64,000 nt of DNA from contig OX328107.1 in assembly GCA_946811185.2 (NCBI GenBank), forward strand, positions 14,535,565 through 14,599,564. The letters are read 5' to 3'. The DNA comes from Hippopus hippopus. Taxonomy: Eukaryota > Mollusca > Bivalvia > Cardiida > Cardiidae. Under the pieces are notes generated by a model that was given only the letters and a program-made list of their open reading frames with translations, did no database searches and was not told the DNA's origin. A program made the position numbers and the translations under genes. This document shows positions 1 to 9,703 of this stretch, piece by piece. Each line of letters opens with the position of its first letter. Position 1 is the stretch's first letter.

Positions 1-525
1 ATACAAAAAAATCACTCCATGTATTCAAAAAATCACTCCTTGTATACAAAAAATCACATTTGTACAAAAATTCACTCCATATATACTAAAATTCACTCCA
101 TGTACACAAAAAAGTCTCTCCATATGTACAAAAATCACTCCATATGTACAAAAATCACGCCATGTATACAAAAATTCACTCCATGTATGCAAAAATTCAC
201 TCCATGTATACAAAAAAAAAATCACCCCATATGTACAAAAATTGACTCCATGTATATAAAAATTTGTTCCATGTATATAAAAATTCACTCCATGTGTACA
301 AAAATTCTTTCCATGTATACAAAAAATCACTCCATATGTTCAAAAATTCACTCCATGTATACAAAAAAAAACGCTGTGTACAAAAAATCACTCCATGTAT
401 ACAAAAATTCACTCCATGTGTACAAAAATTCACTCCATGTATACAAAAATTTACACCATGTACACAAAAGTTCACTCCATGTATACAGAAAATTCTCTCC
501 ATGTATGCAAAAATTCACACCGCGT
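1..525. repeat. 21-bp minisatellite, continues past left edge
   Basis: About 25 imperfect copies of a unit close to ATTCACTCCATGTATACAAA run head to tail from base 1 to about 525. The unit is mostly 21 bp, a multiple of three, so several frames on both strands stay open for 90-200 codons. Those open frames are a by-product of the repeat and not evidence of protein. Variation is mainly in A-run length and ATG/ATA. Confidence 0.93.
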
Positions 526-1128
526 TTTGTAGCAATCCTAAATAGTGATCGAGTTGTTAAAATGTTTATAGGGTTAAACTGCATGCCTAAATCGTTCAAG
601 AACGGTTCCCAGTTGACAAAGGTCAACAAGGTTTTGTAAGAGTGTGATTGTTGTCAATTTTTATCCTGAATCCTTATGTCTTCTCGAATCTCAGTCGTTT
701 TTACAAAAAAAAAAAAAAAATCGCGGAATCGGCACTTTCAAATGATTTTACTTCGTTTAAGAGGTTTCTAGAGTAATTTCAACAGGGATATAATTGGTTG
801 TTTTTGCAGGACCTGACCTCTTACCTACTGTTATCTATCCTCTTCGTGTGATCTTGGATAGAAAGCTCAATGCTTCTGTTCCACTTAGCCTTGTTTTAGC
901 ACAGCCTCTTACCTCGGCCCATAGTTTCTCCATCTAAATACACTTCTTTCCTTGGATCAAAACTGTTTGTTTGTCTCTAGAACTCTTGTGGATAATCACT
1001 TGACATGGCGTCTAACTCAACATGTTTTTCGAGTTTATATGTTCTTTATGTTCCTTTTCGCTCCTTCGATGTCTTGGTCTCCTGGATCTTTGTATTTTGT
1101 CAAATGCTTATCGTCTAAATACAACTCG
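526..1128. other. unassigned AT-rich sequence
   Basis: There is no recognisable gene. A run of 18 A lies at about 703-720. Short open frames around 952-1207 have no family signature and overlap the start of the next MITE. Confidence 0.6.
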
Positions 1129-1385
1129 GCCAGGCTTGGCAAAAGCGGACTTACTGCAACTCCGTGATGCACTAAACCAAGCACATCACATAATTATGGA
1201 TCCATAAAATCCGTTTTGTCTGATAACCAGCTGAATCATGAGGTAAAATGGTTCTTGGACAAGCAGAAAATATACCGAAAGCAAAAAGTTTCGACCCATG
1301 TCAACCTGTGCGGACTGCGTAGACCGACATTGGTCGCTACTTTTTGCAGATGCTGTAAGCCCCCTTTTCACAGAGCATGGCTCAG
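1129..1385 (-). repeat. MITE-A copy 1
   Basis: The right end (about 1350-1385) reads AAGCCCCCTTTTCACAGAGCATGGCTC, the reverse complement of the MITE-A left end, and the left end is eroded. The middle has the diverged GTCAACCTGTGCGGACTGCG hairpin and a GGATCCATAA segment shared with the other copies. Open frames on both strands here are accidental. Confidence 0.8.
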
Positions 1386-1629
1386 TTCTTTCTTTGGACC
1401 GCAAACTTTTTCCAGTCGCAAGTTCTTTAGGATAATGACTTAAATGTCTTCTCACTTGTCTATCAGGGTCGTATTTCCTTTTTCCTTTTTTTAATTGCTT
1501 GGCCAGGCTCTTTTTTTTTTCCCCTGTTTTGTTTTTTTCATGGCTTTTATCGAGTTTATTATCCAATATCAATAAATGGAGTTTGTTCTTGCTGTCCCAA
1601 AGCTCCACTACAAAATGGCGTGTATGTGT

Positions 1630-1790
1630 AACCCCGCACCAAACGATCCCGCGTCTTCTGAATCCAGAGGAAGACGGCTTCTGAAATAATTGTGGAAAAG
1701 GGATAAAATGCTGGTAATTAGCAATTTTTTTTCCTTTTCTGCAAATTTTTATTCTTCTCCATCAAAGATAAATTTCTTATTTAAAGTCTG
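1630..1790 (+). repeat. MITE-C, eroded copy
   Basis: Recognised by GAGGAAGACGGCTTCTGAAA and an imperfect hairpin AAAATGCTGGTAATTAGCAATTTT. The 3' half is poorly preserved. Confidence 0.65.
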
Positions 1791-2206
1791 ATTGAATTTG
1801 TTTCGTTCAATACCATCGAGTCCAACATTCGATTGTCTGGTAAAAGGTTGCAGTACAACTCGGGGTCCTGCATGTCACAGTGGTTTAGGTTATAGGATAT
1901 ATAAGCTAGGCTGGATAAGATCCTCACCTACAACGCTTCTTTTATCATGGGAGTGTCCTTTGGCAAGGCGCTGCAGGTTTCTAGCCTAGCACTGTTGAAA
2001 CCCAGAAACACGGGGAAAAGATAGCTGTTGCAGTGATTTGCTAGGTCCTTGTTCTTGAACATCTCCTTGATCCATCTACAGGTTTCATGTTTTTTATCAT
2101 TTATAAGGGAAACAAGAAGCGTGGACATATGTGGGTAGGTATATTACTATAAGTTTGCTAAAGACCGGTATTATTTAGATTTCTTTTTATTTTATCGTAC
2201 ATATGG
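1791..2206. other. unassigned
   Basis: I see no gene or family member. Small open frames on both strands lack any recognisable domain. Confidence 0.5.
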
Positions 2207-2470
2207 GCCAGGCTCTCGCAGAAAGGGGGCTTTATGCATCGCCATGTTGCATCATACCAACACAGTCATCACTTAATGGATCCAAACAGTCTATTTTGTT
2301 TAACATCAGGCTGAATCCCCGGGCAGAATGGTCCTTGAATGTGCAGAAAATAAAAATTGACTAATAGAAAAAAGTTTCGAGTCTTGTCAGGCTGCGCGAA
2401 CTGCCCAGGCTGACATGGTCGATACTTTTTGCAGATGCATTAAGCCTCCTTTTCTCAGAGCATGGCTCAT
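2207..2470 (-). repeat. MITE-A copy 2
   Basis: Both ends are recognisable as inverted repeats: CAGGCTCTCGCAGAAAGGGG on the left and the complement of CATGCTCTGAGAAAAGGAGG on the right. Middle hairpin words GTCAGGCTGCGC and CAGGCTGACATGG are present. Confidence 0.8.
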
Positions 2471-2569
2471 ATTTTTTTAATGGATTTAGATCAGAGTGTC
2501 ATGTAAAAACACAGATAGATAAATGCTGCTAAAAATATTTTTCTTCGTAAGCGTAAGGAAAGATGACGT

Positions 2570-2787
2570 TTAATTCTTTACCACACAATCCTGACCAAGA
2601 AAGAGAAGCTTTTGATAATATTGTAAAATAAGAAAATGCTGGTTACCAGCATTTTCTCATTTTCCTACAATGCTTTCTACCCTTTTAAAAAGAACTTACA
2701 CCATTTGAGCTACATTTTAATTGTCGATTGCACATGCTTTGACTTTAGAAAGGTCCAAAATTTTGTCATTTGGTAAAGATTTAAGTT
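2570..2787 (+). repeat. MITE-C, near full length
   Basis: Starts with CTTTACCACACAATCC. It has the clean hairpin AAATGCTGGTTACCAGCATT and ends near TTTTGTCATTTGGTAAAGA, as in the other full copies. Confidence 0.85.
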
Positions 2788-3017
2788 TTTGTTAAAGTAA
2801 CATAGATTATACCCTAGTTTCGTTATTTTGATGGGGTTCTGCATTGCTCAGTTTTAAAAGTGTCGGGTTCGAAACTTGGAGGCCCTGGGTTCCATTCTCG
2901 CTCGAAGCGCTGGATTTTTCTTGGGAGTGTCCTAGACATGACACCTCAGATCCCAAAGCTTGTGCTGATGGAACCGAGGACACACAAAAATACGTGAGCT
3001 GTCGTCCTGATATGACT

Positions 3018-3286
3018 GAGCCATGTTCTGTGAAAAGGGGGCTTAATGCATCCGCAAAAGTATCGACCCAGGTCAGCCTGCGCAGTTCGCGCAGGCTGAC
3101 CTGGGCCCGAGGCTTTTTGCTATTTGTCAATTTTCTTCATGTCAAAGGACCAGACAGAGTGTATCTCATGATTTAGTTGGTTGTTTGACAAATTGGATTG
3201 TATGGATCGATAATACTGTGATGACTCGGTTGGTACAATGCATCACGGAGATTCATTAAACACCCATTTTTCCGGAGCATGGCTCC
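3018..3286 (+). repeat. MITE-A copy 3, with perfect central hairpin
   Basis: Terminal inverted repeats are at 3018-3050 and 3245-3286. The central palindrome has a perfect 17-bp stem, 3067-3083 against 3089-3105, with a 5-base loop AGTTC. This copy best shows the family architecture. Confidence 0.88.
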
Positions 3287-3506
3287 ACTCAAATAATCAG
3301 TATTATTCTTATGATTTCTTTAACCCTTATCCAAATTATCCTGTATTTTGTGGACCTTCAGGAAATGGCCTTTTCCCACATTGTTTTCTGACCTTTCAAG
3401 GACAAACCCATTCATTTGAACCACATCTACCGGTATTTTATCATCTGCAAATACTTTCAATTTGTTCAATTTGGACATGTCTGTGTTGTTATCGTCTGGT
3501 ACAGAG

Positions 3507-3625
3507 TTAACCCTTAAGCTGCTAAACGCGAATCAAGGACCTTTTCAAGACATTGTAGATCAAGATCAGACTGCACAGAACGTGCAGTCTGATCTTGGAT
3601 CTACACTGTCCGATAGGAAAACAAC
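3507..3625 (+). repeat. MITE-B, 3' truncated
   Basis: Starts GTTAACCCTTAAGCTGCTAA. The hairpin at about 3554-3605 is a nearly perfect palindrome. It stops soon after CTGTCCGATAGG. Confidence 0.85.
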
Positions 3626-3787
3626 TCCCTACCCCCCGGGGCTTCCCAGAGCTTTACTGTTAATCAATTACTCAACAGGCTATTTCATTTGGCAAACCCC
3701 GGCTGATCCGTTGATCAAAGTTCGATGCGGTTATATCTTGTCCTGCACAGTTTTTCAAAAACAACGGAAACTGTGTTGAGTACTTTA

Positions 3788-4025
3788 AGAGTTAACTCTT
3801 TACCATACGATAAGCTTTAGACAAGCCTTCATCAAAAGCATTTGCAAGCGATAACTTTGTAGCCAAAAGGACGAGCTTTGTTCTCTGAAAAAGTAGTAAA
3901 ACATTGTGAGGGAAAAAGAGAAAACACTGGTTACAAACAAGTTCTGCTTTATTCAAGATCCTTTCAAACGTCTTCTTCCTTAGGGTCATTGATACCCTAG
4001 AGTCTGAGAGAGAGTTACGTAAAGA
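3788..4025 (-). repeat. MITE-C, truncated
   Basis: Begins with the reverse complement of the family 3' end (GAGTTAACTCTTTACC). It carries AGCATTTGCAAGCGA and the AAACACTGGTTACAAAC hairpin remnant. It ends just before the TA target site of the following Tc1-like element. Confidence 0.7.
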
Positions 4026-4029
4026 TATA

Positions 4030-5535
4030 CTCAAAGAAAAAGCAAACGCAACTTTTTCAAAATCATATATATTTGAAAGTTTATGTCCATGCAATGAAAC
4101 GTCATTCTTTCTACAACTGGTCATCGCTATCGATATTTACTCAGTTCGTTTTAGTGAAAGTAACCCATGCGTTATGTCGTGTTCAGCGAATTTAATTTTT
4201 CACGTGCACGTTGCACTGAACAACTTGCATGTGAGTACCTATTCAAATTTCATTGTAGGATTTACTATACAGGCTCAAGTACAAATAATCCAGGTTTTTT
4301 GAGCGTTTTTATGCGGTTATTGCTATGCCACGCGTACGCAAAGAACAGCGTGAACACGCCGTCAGGATGCTGATGAACGGGACTTCGCAACGCCAAGTCG
4401 CAGCGCAACTAGGGGTGCATAAAAGTACCATATCTCGAATGGTTAAACGTTTGAGGGAAACTGGTACTACTGACGATGGCCAAAGATCAGGACGTCCTCG
4501 TGCCACTACACATCAGGAAGACGCTTATATACGCCTGACACATCTACGTCAGCGGTTTCATACAGCCACTGAAACCGCAGCGCACATGAGAGGAGTTCGT
4601 GTGAGTGCTAGGACGGTAAGAAACCGTCTGCGTGAACTCGGCTTAAATGCCAGGAGGCCGCACGTTGGGTTGCCGCTAACCCCGGATAGACGACGTCACC
4701 GTATGGAATGGCTTACTGCCAACCGTCCGGGTGTATTTTCTCTTCGGCAATGGAGAGGTCTTATTCTCTGACGAGTCCCGTTTTTTGCTGTATCGTTCAG
4801 ACAGAAGAACTCGTGTCTACAGACGTCGAGGTGAACGTTTCTCAGACGCTTGTGTAGTGGAGTGTGATCGCTTTGGAGGTGGTGGGGTGATGGTGTGGAC
4901 AGGCATATCTCACGGACAAAAAACTCCAATCATATTCATTGACGGATCTTTGACAGCTGTTTGTTACAGGGACACTGTGCTGCAACCGATCGTTGTCTCA
5001 TTCGTGCAACGTCACAACGTCACTTTCCAGCACAACAATGCACGGCCACTTGTTGCTAGGATATGCCAAGCCTACCTGGCCGACAACAACGTGAATGTTA
5101 TGCTTTGGCCGGCATTCCGTCCCGATCTTTCCCCATCGAACATCTTTGGGACATTTTAGACAGACGTGTACGTAAACGGAATCCACCGCGGACGTCACAC
5201 GATGAGCTGAGACAAGCACTGACTGAGGAGTGGGAAAACATCACTATCAGACAGGTGAACGGTCTGATTAATTCAATGCACCGACGGATTAGAGCTGCAA
5301 TGGCTGCCAACGGGGGCCATACTCGGTATTAGACATTTGAACGGCGCATTCGCCACCCGTACGTCATAAAAGCTGCCATATTTATCGATGTGCGTTTCGT
5401 TTCGGGTCAAGAAAAATTACAGTGAAAGAAAGCCTCTTGTGTTGTTATTTCAAGAATGAAATCAATTTATATTGTGAATAAATTTACATTTACATTCTAT
5501 GCTTAATCTAGAGTTGCGTTTCTTTTTTCCCTTAG
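4030..5535 (+). mobile_element. Tc1-like DNA transposon, dead
   Basis: The terminal inverted repeats match well over about 26 bp: CTCAAAGAAAAAGCAAACGC at 4030 against the reverse complement of the sequence ending at 5535, CTAAGGGAAAAAAGAAACGC. TA target duplications flank at 4028-4029 and 5536-5537. The element is about 1.5 kb, the usual Tc1 size, and encloses one broken transposase gene on the same strand. Confidence 0.88.
4325..5332 (+). pseudogene. Tc1/IS630-type transposase, frameshifted
   Basis: The N-terminal part (4325-about 4728) is a helix-turn-helix DNA-binding region (QRQVAAQLGVHKSTISRMV) followed by a GRPR-type hinge (SGRPRAT). A frameshift near 4728 moves the gene into the frame that carries SDESRF, which holds the first catalytic Asp. 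The second catalytic position reads HNNARP where the family has HDNARP, so an Asp is lost. A second frameshift near 5130 leads to PIEHLWD, which holds the final acidic residue, and the typical end GGHTRY. Two frameshifts and the lost Asp make this inactive. The start is the first ATG ahead of PRVRKEQRE. Confidence 0.88.
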
Positions 5536-5663
5536 TATATTTATTTTCACCAGTTTATACCAGACATAATAAAGAAATAATTCTTATAATGTGAGGTCGT
5601 CAGAAATAGGTCACTTGAAGAAGTGAACAACTGTGCAAAGTTGTTATAAGCCTTTCGTAGCAA

Positions 5664-5945
5664 AGCCCAGTAACTCAGTCGGTAAGGTACAGGACTTGAG
5701 ACCAGGAAGTCGATAGTTCGATTACCCTGCTCGCCCAGTTGCTTTTCGAGGACTGAAGGCAGTCATCGCGATAGGATTCATTCTTCTGACACTGCTGATT
5801 TATGTTTCGACGATGGTTATATTGGAAAGCAGACGGCCACTTGGGTAGAATATTATGGTAAGAGAAACCTCCAGGACAGGATGGATAGGTGCACTGGCTG
5901 TCGCGATATAACTGAAATAATGTGGAGAAGGTGCTACACATTTAA
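5664..5945 (+). repeat. tRNA-derived SINE
   Basis: The tRNA-like head at about 5670-5740 has a box A-like TAACTCAGTCGGTAAGG and a box B-like AGTTCGATTAC. The body shares GCACTGGCTGTCGCGATATA with the other SINE copies. It is an RNA polymerase III-type retroposon and not a functional tRNA: the acceptor stem and cloverleaf are not complete. Confidence 0.78.
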
Positions 5946-6069
5946 CAGATAAACAAAAGAATACACACTTTAATCCTTTCATTGCCAAATGAATAGTTAT
6001 GTCCTTTATCAAGGTCTGAAATAAAAGTCAACCATAAAGATAGTCACATTCTGGTCTTAGATAGGAATG

Positions 6070-6195
6070 AAGTGCAGTAGAAAGCATAGAATACATTGTG
6101 GGGAAAGATGCAATGGCTTGTAATAAGCATTTGCTCCGTTTCCTACAATGTTTTTCACAATGTTTCCTTTTTGTTCTTTCTTTTCCTTCACTAAT
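6070..6195. repeat. MITE-C fragment
   Basis: The central part only: ACATTGTGGGGAAAGATGC, a degraded hairpin, and CCTACAATGTTTTTCAC. Confidence 0.6.
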
Positions 6196-6379
6196 TGGAT
6201 CTAAGAAAATTATTGGTGACAATTCAGAATCAAAGGTTGGTCTATAAAGATTCACGATCAGACGGCACATTGCTTGTCATAAGCAAGTGGTCCTTTTGCC
6301 AAGATGTTTGCAATAAATTCTGGGATTTGTTTTCTATTTCTTTATTGGTTAAAACTTATCTACAGGTGACTCTTATTTC

Positions 6380-6558
6380 TTAGTCTGCTAAACAGGACTC
6401 ACTGACCTTTTGCACACAACGTGCAGTCTGATCCTGAGTCTACACTGTCCGATAAGGAGATATCTTTTCCCAAGAATTACCTTTGCAATAGTAATATCTG
6501 GGTTTTTACTATCGGTTTGAAAGGTTGATTTCACATTTTTAGCCGGGATAAGGGTTAA
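6380..6558 (+). repeat. MITE-B, half of hairpin deleted
   Basis: Both ends are present, from TTAGTCTGCTAAACAGGACT to GGGATAAGGGTTAA. The left arm of the central hairpin is missing; ACGTGCAGTCTGATCCTGAG follows the spacer directly. Confidence 0.82.
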
Positions 6559-6805
6559 TTAATGATGCAGAATCAAGGGGGTGAACCACACAGATTCACG
6601 ATCAAACAACATTACACAAGCATGTAACATCTTTCCTTATGTAGTTCATAGACATGAATGTTCGGTAATAATTCAGCATCAAGGAGAGACCTGTGACGAA
6701 AGAAGATCAGACTTTAGGGTCTGTGCCGTCTGATACAAAGCACACTTTTCGGCACCTTATACGAAAACATGGGCTTCTGGGTAGAGCATAGATAAGATCA
6801 GTAGG

Positions 6806-6910
6806 CATAAATCAAGATCAGACTGCACAGGACGTGCACAGGACTTGCAGTTTTATCTTGGGTCTTTACCGTCTGGTTGTTTTATCAAGCCTGTAAGATA
6901 TCTTTTTCCC
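6806..6910 (+). repeat. MITE-B fragment
   Basis: The hairpin is ATCAAGATCAGACTGCACAG, with an internal short duplication of GACGTGCACAG, then TTTTATCTTGGGTCTTTACC. Ends are lost. Confidence 0.65.
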
Positions 6911-7104
6911 TGAGTCTTAGCTGATTGTAGTTAAGCGGTTGAACGTAGTCGAGTTATTATATTTTGTGCTGAAATAGTCAAAGCCTCATATGCCCTCTTT
7001 GATGCAAAAAAATAGAGTATAGAAATTGAAGTAAGCCATGAATTAGGTATACAATAATTTCAGAAAAGATGCCGGCGTGCTGCTTACTTTACTGCAGTTT
7101 TAAT

Positions 7105-7314
7105 TTACCCTTAGGCTGCTAAGCACGACTCGCGGACCTTTTGCGGACAGTGTAGATCAAGATCAGACTGCACAGAACGTGCAGTCTGAAGTTGGATCTA
7201 AACTGTTCGAGAAGGAGATACTTTCCCAAAAGAATGACTTTGAAATAGCAATGTTCGGTTTTCTACTTACGGCGTGAAACTTTCCTTTCACTTATTTAGC
7301 AGGATAAGGGTTAA
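7105..7314 (+). repeat. MITE-B, full length
   Basis: Runs from TTACCCTTAGGCTGCTAAGC to AGCAGGATAAGGGTTAA and includes the central hairpin at about 7150-7200. This is a good reference copy for the family. Confidence 0.88.
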
Positions 7315-7943
7315 TAAGATAAGTACGGAAATCCCCATTTAAGCATATTTCGAGGCCAAACCCGAAACATGTAAATGAGTGTGAGATAATTTGCAAACTG
7401 TAGGGATATTTTAAAGTAAAAAAACCTGCATGTAGGACGTGGACTTATACCGTAGTATTTCCATTGCTCGGTTCGATGCTGCTTGTTAAACACAATTTTA
7501 GATACCAACGTTTTACATATTTACGTCATACTCTGTGTGTGGATCTCTCGGCCTACTTTTTTTGGCCTGGACTATTTTTACGTCGAAATGTCCGTGAACA
7601 GAATGCGCCTTATCAATTTGCTATTACCGATTTTTTTCGGCGTAGCTGAGTGTGCTGACTTTTGACCTACTTTTTGGTATTACAGTGGAATGAATAAATA
7701 GAAATTTGCGATTGGTCAAAAACAAGGACATGTTTATTGTGCGGGCCACTGCAGACGTATTTTCGGGAAAATTTGCGCCGTGTATCTTTTGTAAAGATGT
7801 TTCTTGTTTCGATCATCTAATCGTGACGATTTTTTACCCACTTTAAGAAAATGGGGAAAAACGACGAAGGCATGGGGCTTTGAAGGATTCCAACACGTAA
7901 ATTTGTTTTAACCATTTGGCTTTTCATGGCTTCTCCATAAGCT
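7315..7943. other. unassigned
   Basis: No repeat family was recognised. The short frame at 7590-7665 would begin MSVNRMRLINLLLPIFF, which looks like a secretion signal. It stops after 25 codons with no convincing splice donor, so I do not call a gene. Confidence 0.45.
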
Positions 7944-8115
7944 TTGACAGTTCAGTTCAAGATCAAACTGCGCATAACGAGCAGTTTGATCTTAGTTCTA
8001 CATTGTCCGGTACCGTGAGATTTTTCCCGTTAACATTTTTTTTTTAATTCGCGATGTTTTGGCATTAACTTTTGCTTGAGGTGTTTATTTTATTGGTTCA
8101 GCAGTTCAAGGCTAA
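7944..8115 (+). repeat. MITE-B, diverged
   Basis: Hairpin TTCAAGATCAAACTGCGCAT / CGAGCAGTTTGATCTTAG with a more diverged flank ending GGTTCAGCAGTTCAAGGC. Confidence 0.7.
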
Positions 8116-8999
8116 ATCATTAATCCACACGGTTTTCAAAGCCTGCTTATTGAAGAGGCGTTAAAAAGGAGTATTTATAAAGCAGCTTGTAATAATAATG
8201 AGCATTTTTGTCGATAGAAAGAGTAGAGTTAATGGATGCCAGAAGTTTTGCTACATAAAGATGGAATCAAAGGTTAAGTTATAAGAACATAAATACACCA
8301 GGTTTATCTTTCTTCCTAGAAAAAATAAACATTAATTATGTAATAGTCGGTAAGATTGTTCTAGCTGGAATTAACGTTCTGTTAAATATAACCGCGGGCG
8401 TTACTTCTCATTGGTATGCAAGAATTTTGTTTTTGTTGCATTCATGATTTACAGAAATACAGCTCTTTTATAGGGGGCTCTGTAACGTCAGAAGAAATCG
8501 TGGGTAAAGGACAAATTTCTTGTAATGTGTTCCTTTAGGATGGAAAAAGCTTGCTTGTGTCAACCAATATATTTACTTGTCTCTACTGTCAACATTTTTA
8601 CACCTCACTATACCTGTTCTTTGACGATCTTCTATTTTACTAATTAAAGGACCTATGTGTAAGCAAGGAATCCCGATCATTTAATAACGTCTCTTTAACA
8701 TAACATAACGTAACATTTTATTTTCGACTTAAAGCATACAGCTCATTGTCAGATAATACAAATAAATTCAATACATACGTGGAAAGCAATTAAGTATAAA
8801 AACATAAAGTTGTTGGGTTGATTCGTAAACAAAATATATGGATGAATGAATTTTAACAATCTTTCTATGCTTCTCTACTATTTCAGAAGGATAGATATAA
8901 TTTCGATAGACGTTAATTCAAATGGTAGATGATCATGGATGTGAGAGTATTTCATATTGTAGTAAAGCATATGGAAGCATATTGAAAGGAAGTACATGA
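8116..8999. other. unassigned AT-rich sequence
   Basis: No gene or family member recognised; ATAACATAACGTAACATTTT is a short simple stretch near 8698. Confidence 0.5.
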
Positions 9000-9410
9000 G
9001 TAAAATGTACACATTCCCACTAAATTACTCGATGAGAGAAATGGAAATTTCCAGTCAGTACTAGAACAAATAATACAACAATTTTAGAATTATTGTGTCC
9101 GTGAACGGGCAGAGTAGATCGAGGATCAGATTGCAAGTTTTGTATCACCTGATCTCCGATCCACTCTACAGTAACACGAAACGGAAACTACATAGATATT
9201 ATATAAAATATAAAATTTAATGTGCATATGTCCACTACATTACTAGATGGGAGAAGTGGAAATTTCCAGTCTGTACTAGATCCAAGAATACTGCGATTTA
9301 AATAAAATTGTTTCTGTAAGCGGGCAGGGTAGGTCAAAGATCAGGCTGCAAGTTTTATGCCGCCTGATCTCCGATCGACTCTGCACGAAAAGGAAACTAC
9401 ATAGATGTAT
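9000..9410. repeat. direct duplication, about 220 bp, two units
   Basis: The two units run 9000-about 9220 and about 9221-9410. Both carry GGAAATTTCCAGTC, a GGGCAG-TAGATC block and a hairpin GATCAGRTTGCAAGTTT...CCTGATCTCCGATC. The hairpin is a diverged MITE-B-type palindrome, so a MITE-B relative has been locally duplicated. Confidence 0.72.
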
Positions 9411-9488
9411 AGCAAATAAAATAAAACAGGAAAAAATAAGAAAGGTAATAAAGATAGAAAGACGCTGTCAGCTATTTGCAGTTACAGT

Positions 9489-9703
9489 TTTAACCCGTAT
9501 CCTGCCAAATACGTAAGACAAACTTTAGAGACAACTGTAGTAATACACATTTTGCTATTTTAAGGCTAATTTGTGGCGAGAAGTATGTCGTCTTATCGGA
9601 AGTGTAGAAAAAGGAGATCAGACCGCACATTCTGTGCTGTCTGATCTCAATTTGCTCCGCCTGTAAAAGATCGGTGGGTCGCGTCTGGCAGCCTAAGGGC
9701 TAA
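9489..9703 (-). repeat. MITE-B, full length
   Basis: Starts TTAACCCGTATCCTGCC and ends GGCAGCCTAAGGGCTAA. Central hairpin GAGATCAGACCGCACATTCT / GTGCTGTCTGATCTC. Its right end touches the 3' end of the LINE. Confidence 0.83.

Noticed and set aside
19..639. 206-codon open frame and overlapping frames on both strands
   Set aside because: They are entirely the 21-bp minisatellite; openness follows from the unit length.
7590..7665. Signal-peptide-like 25-codon frame
   Set aside because: It stops at once, with no donor site and no neighbouring exon.
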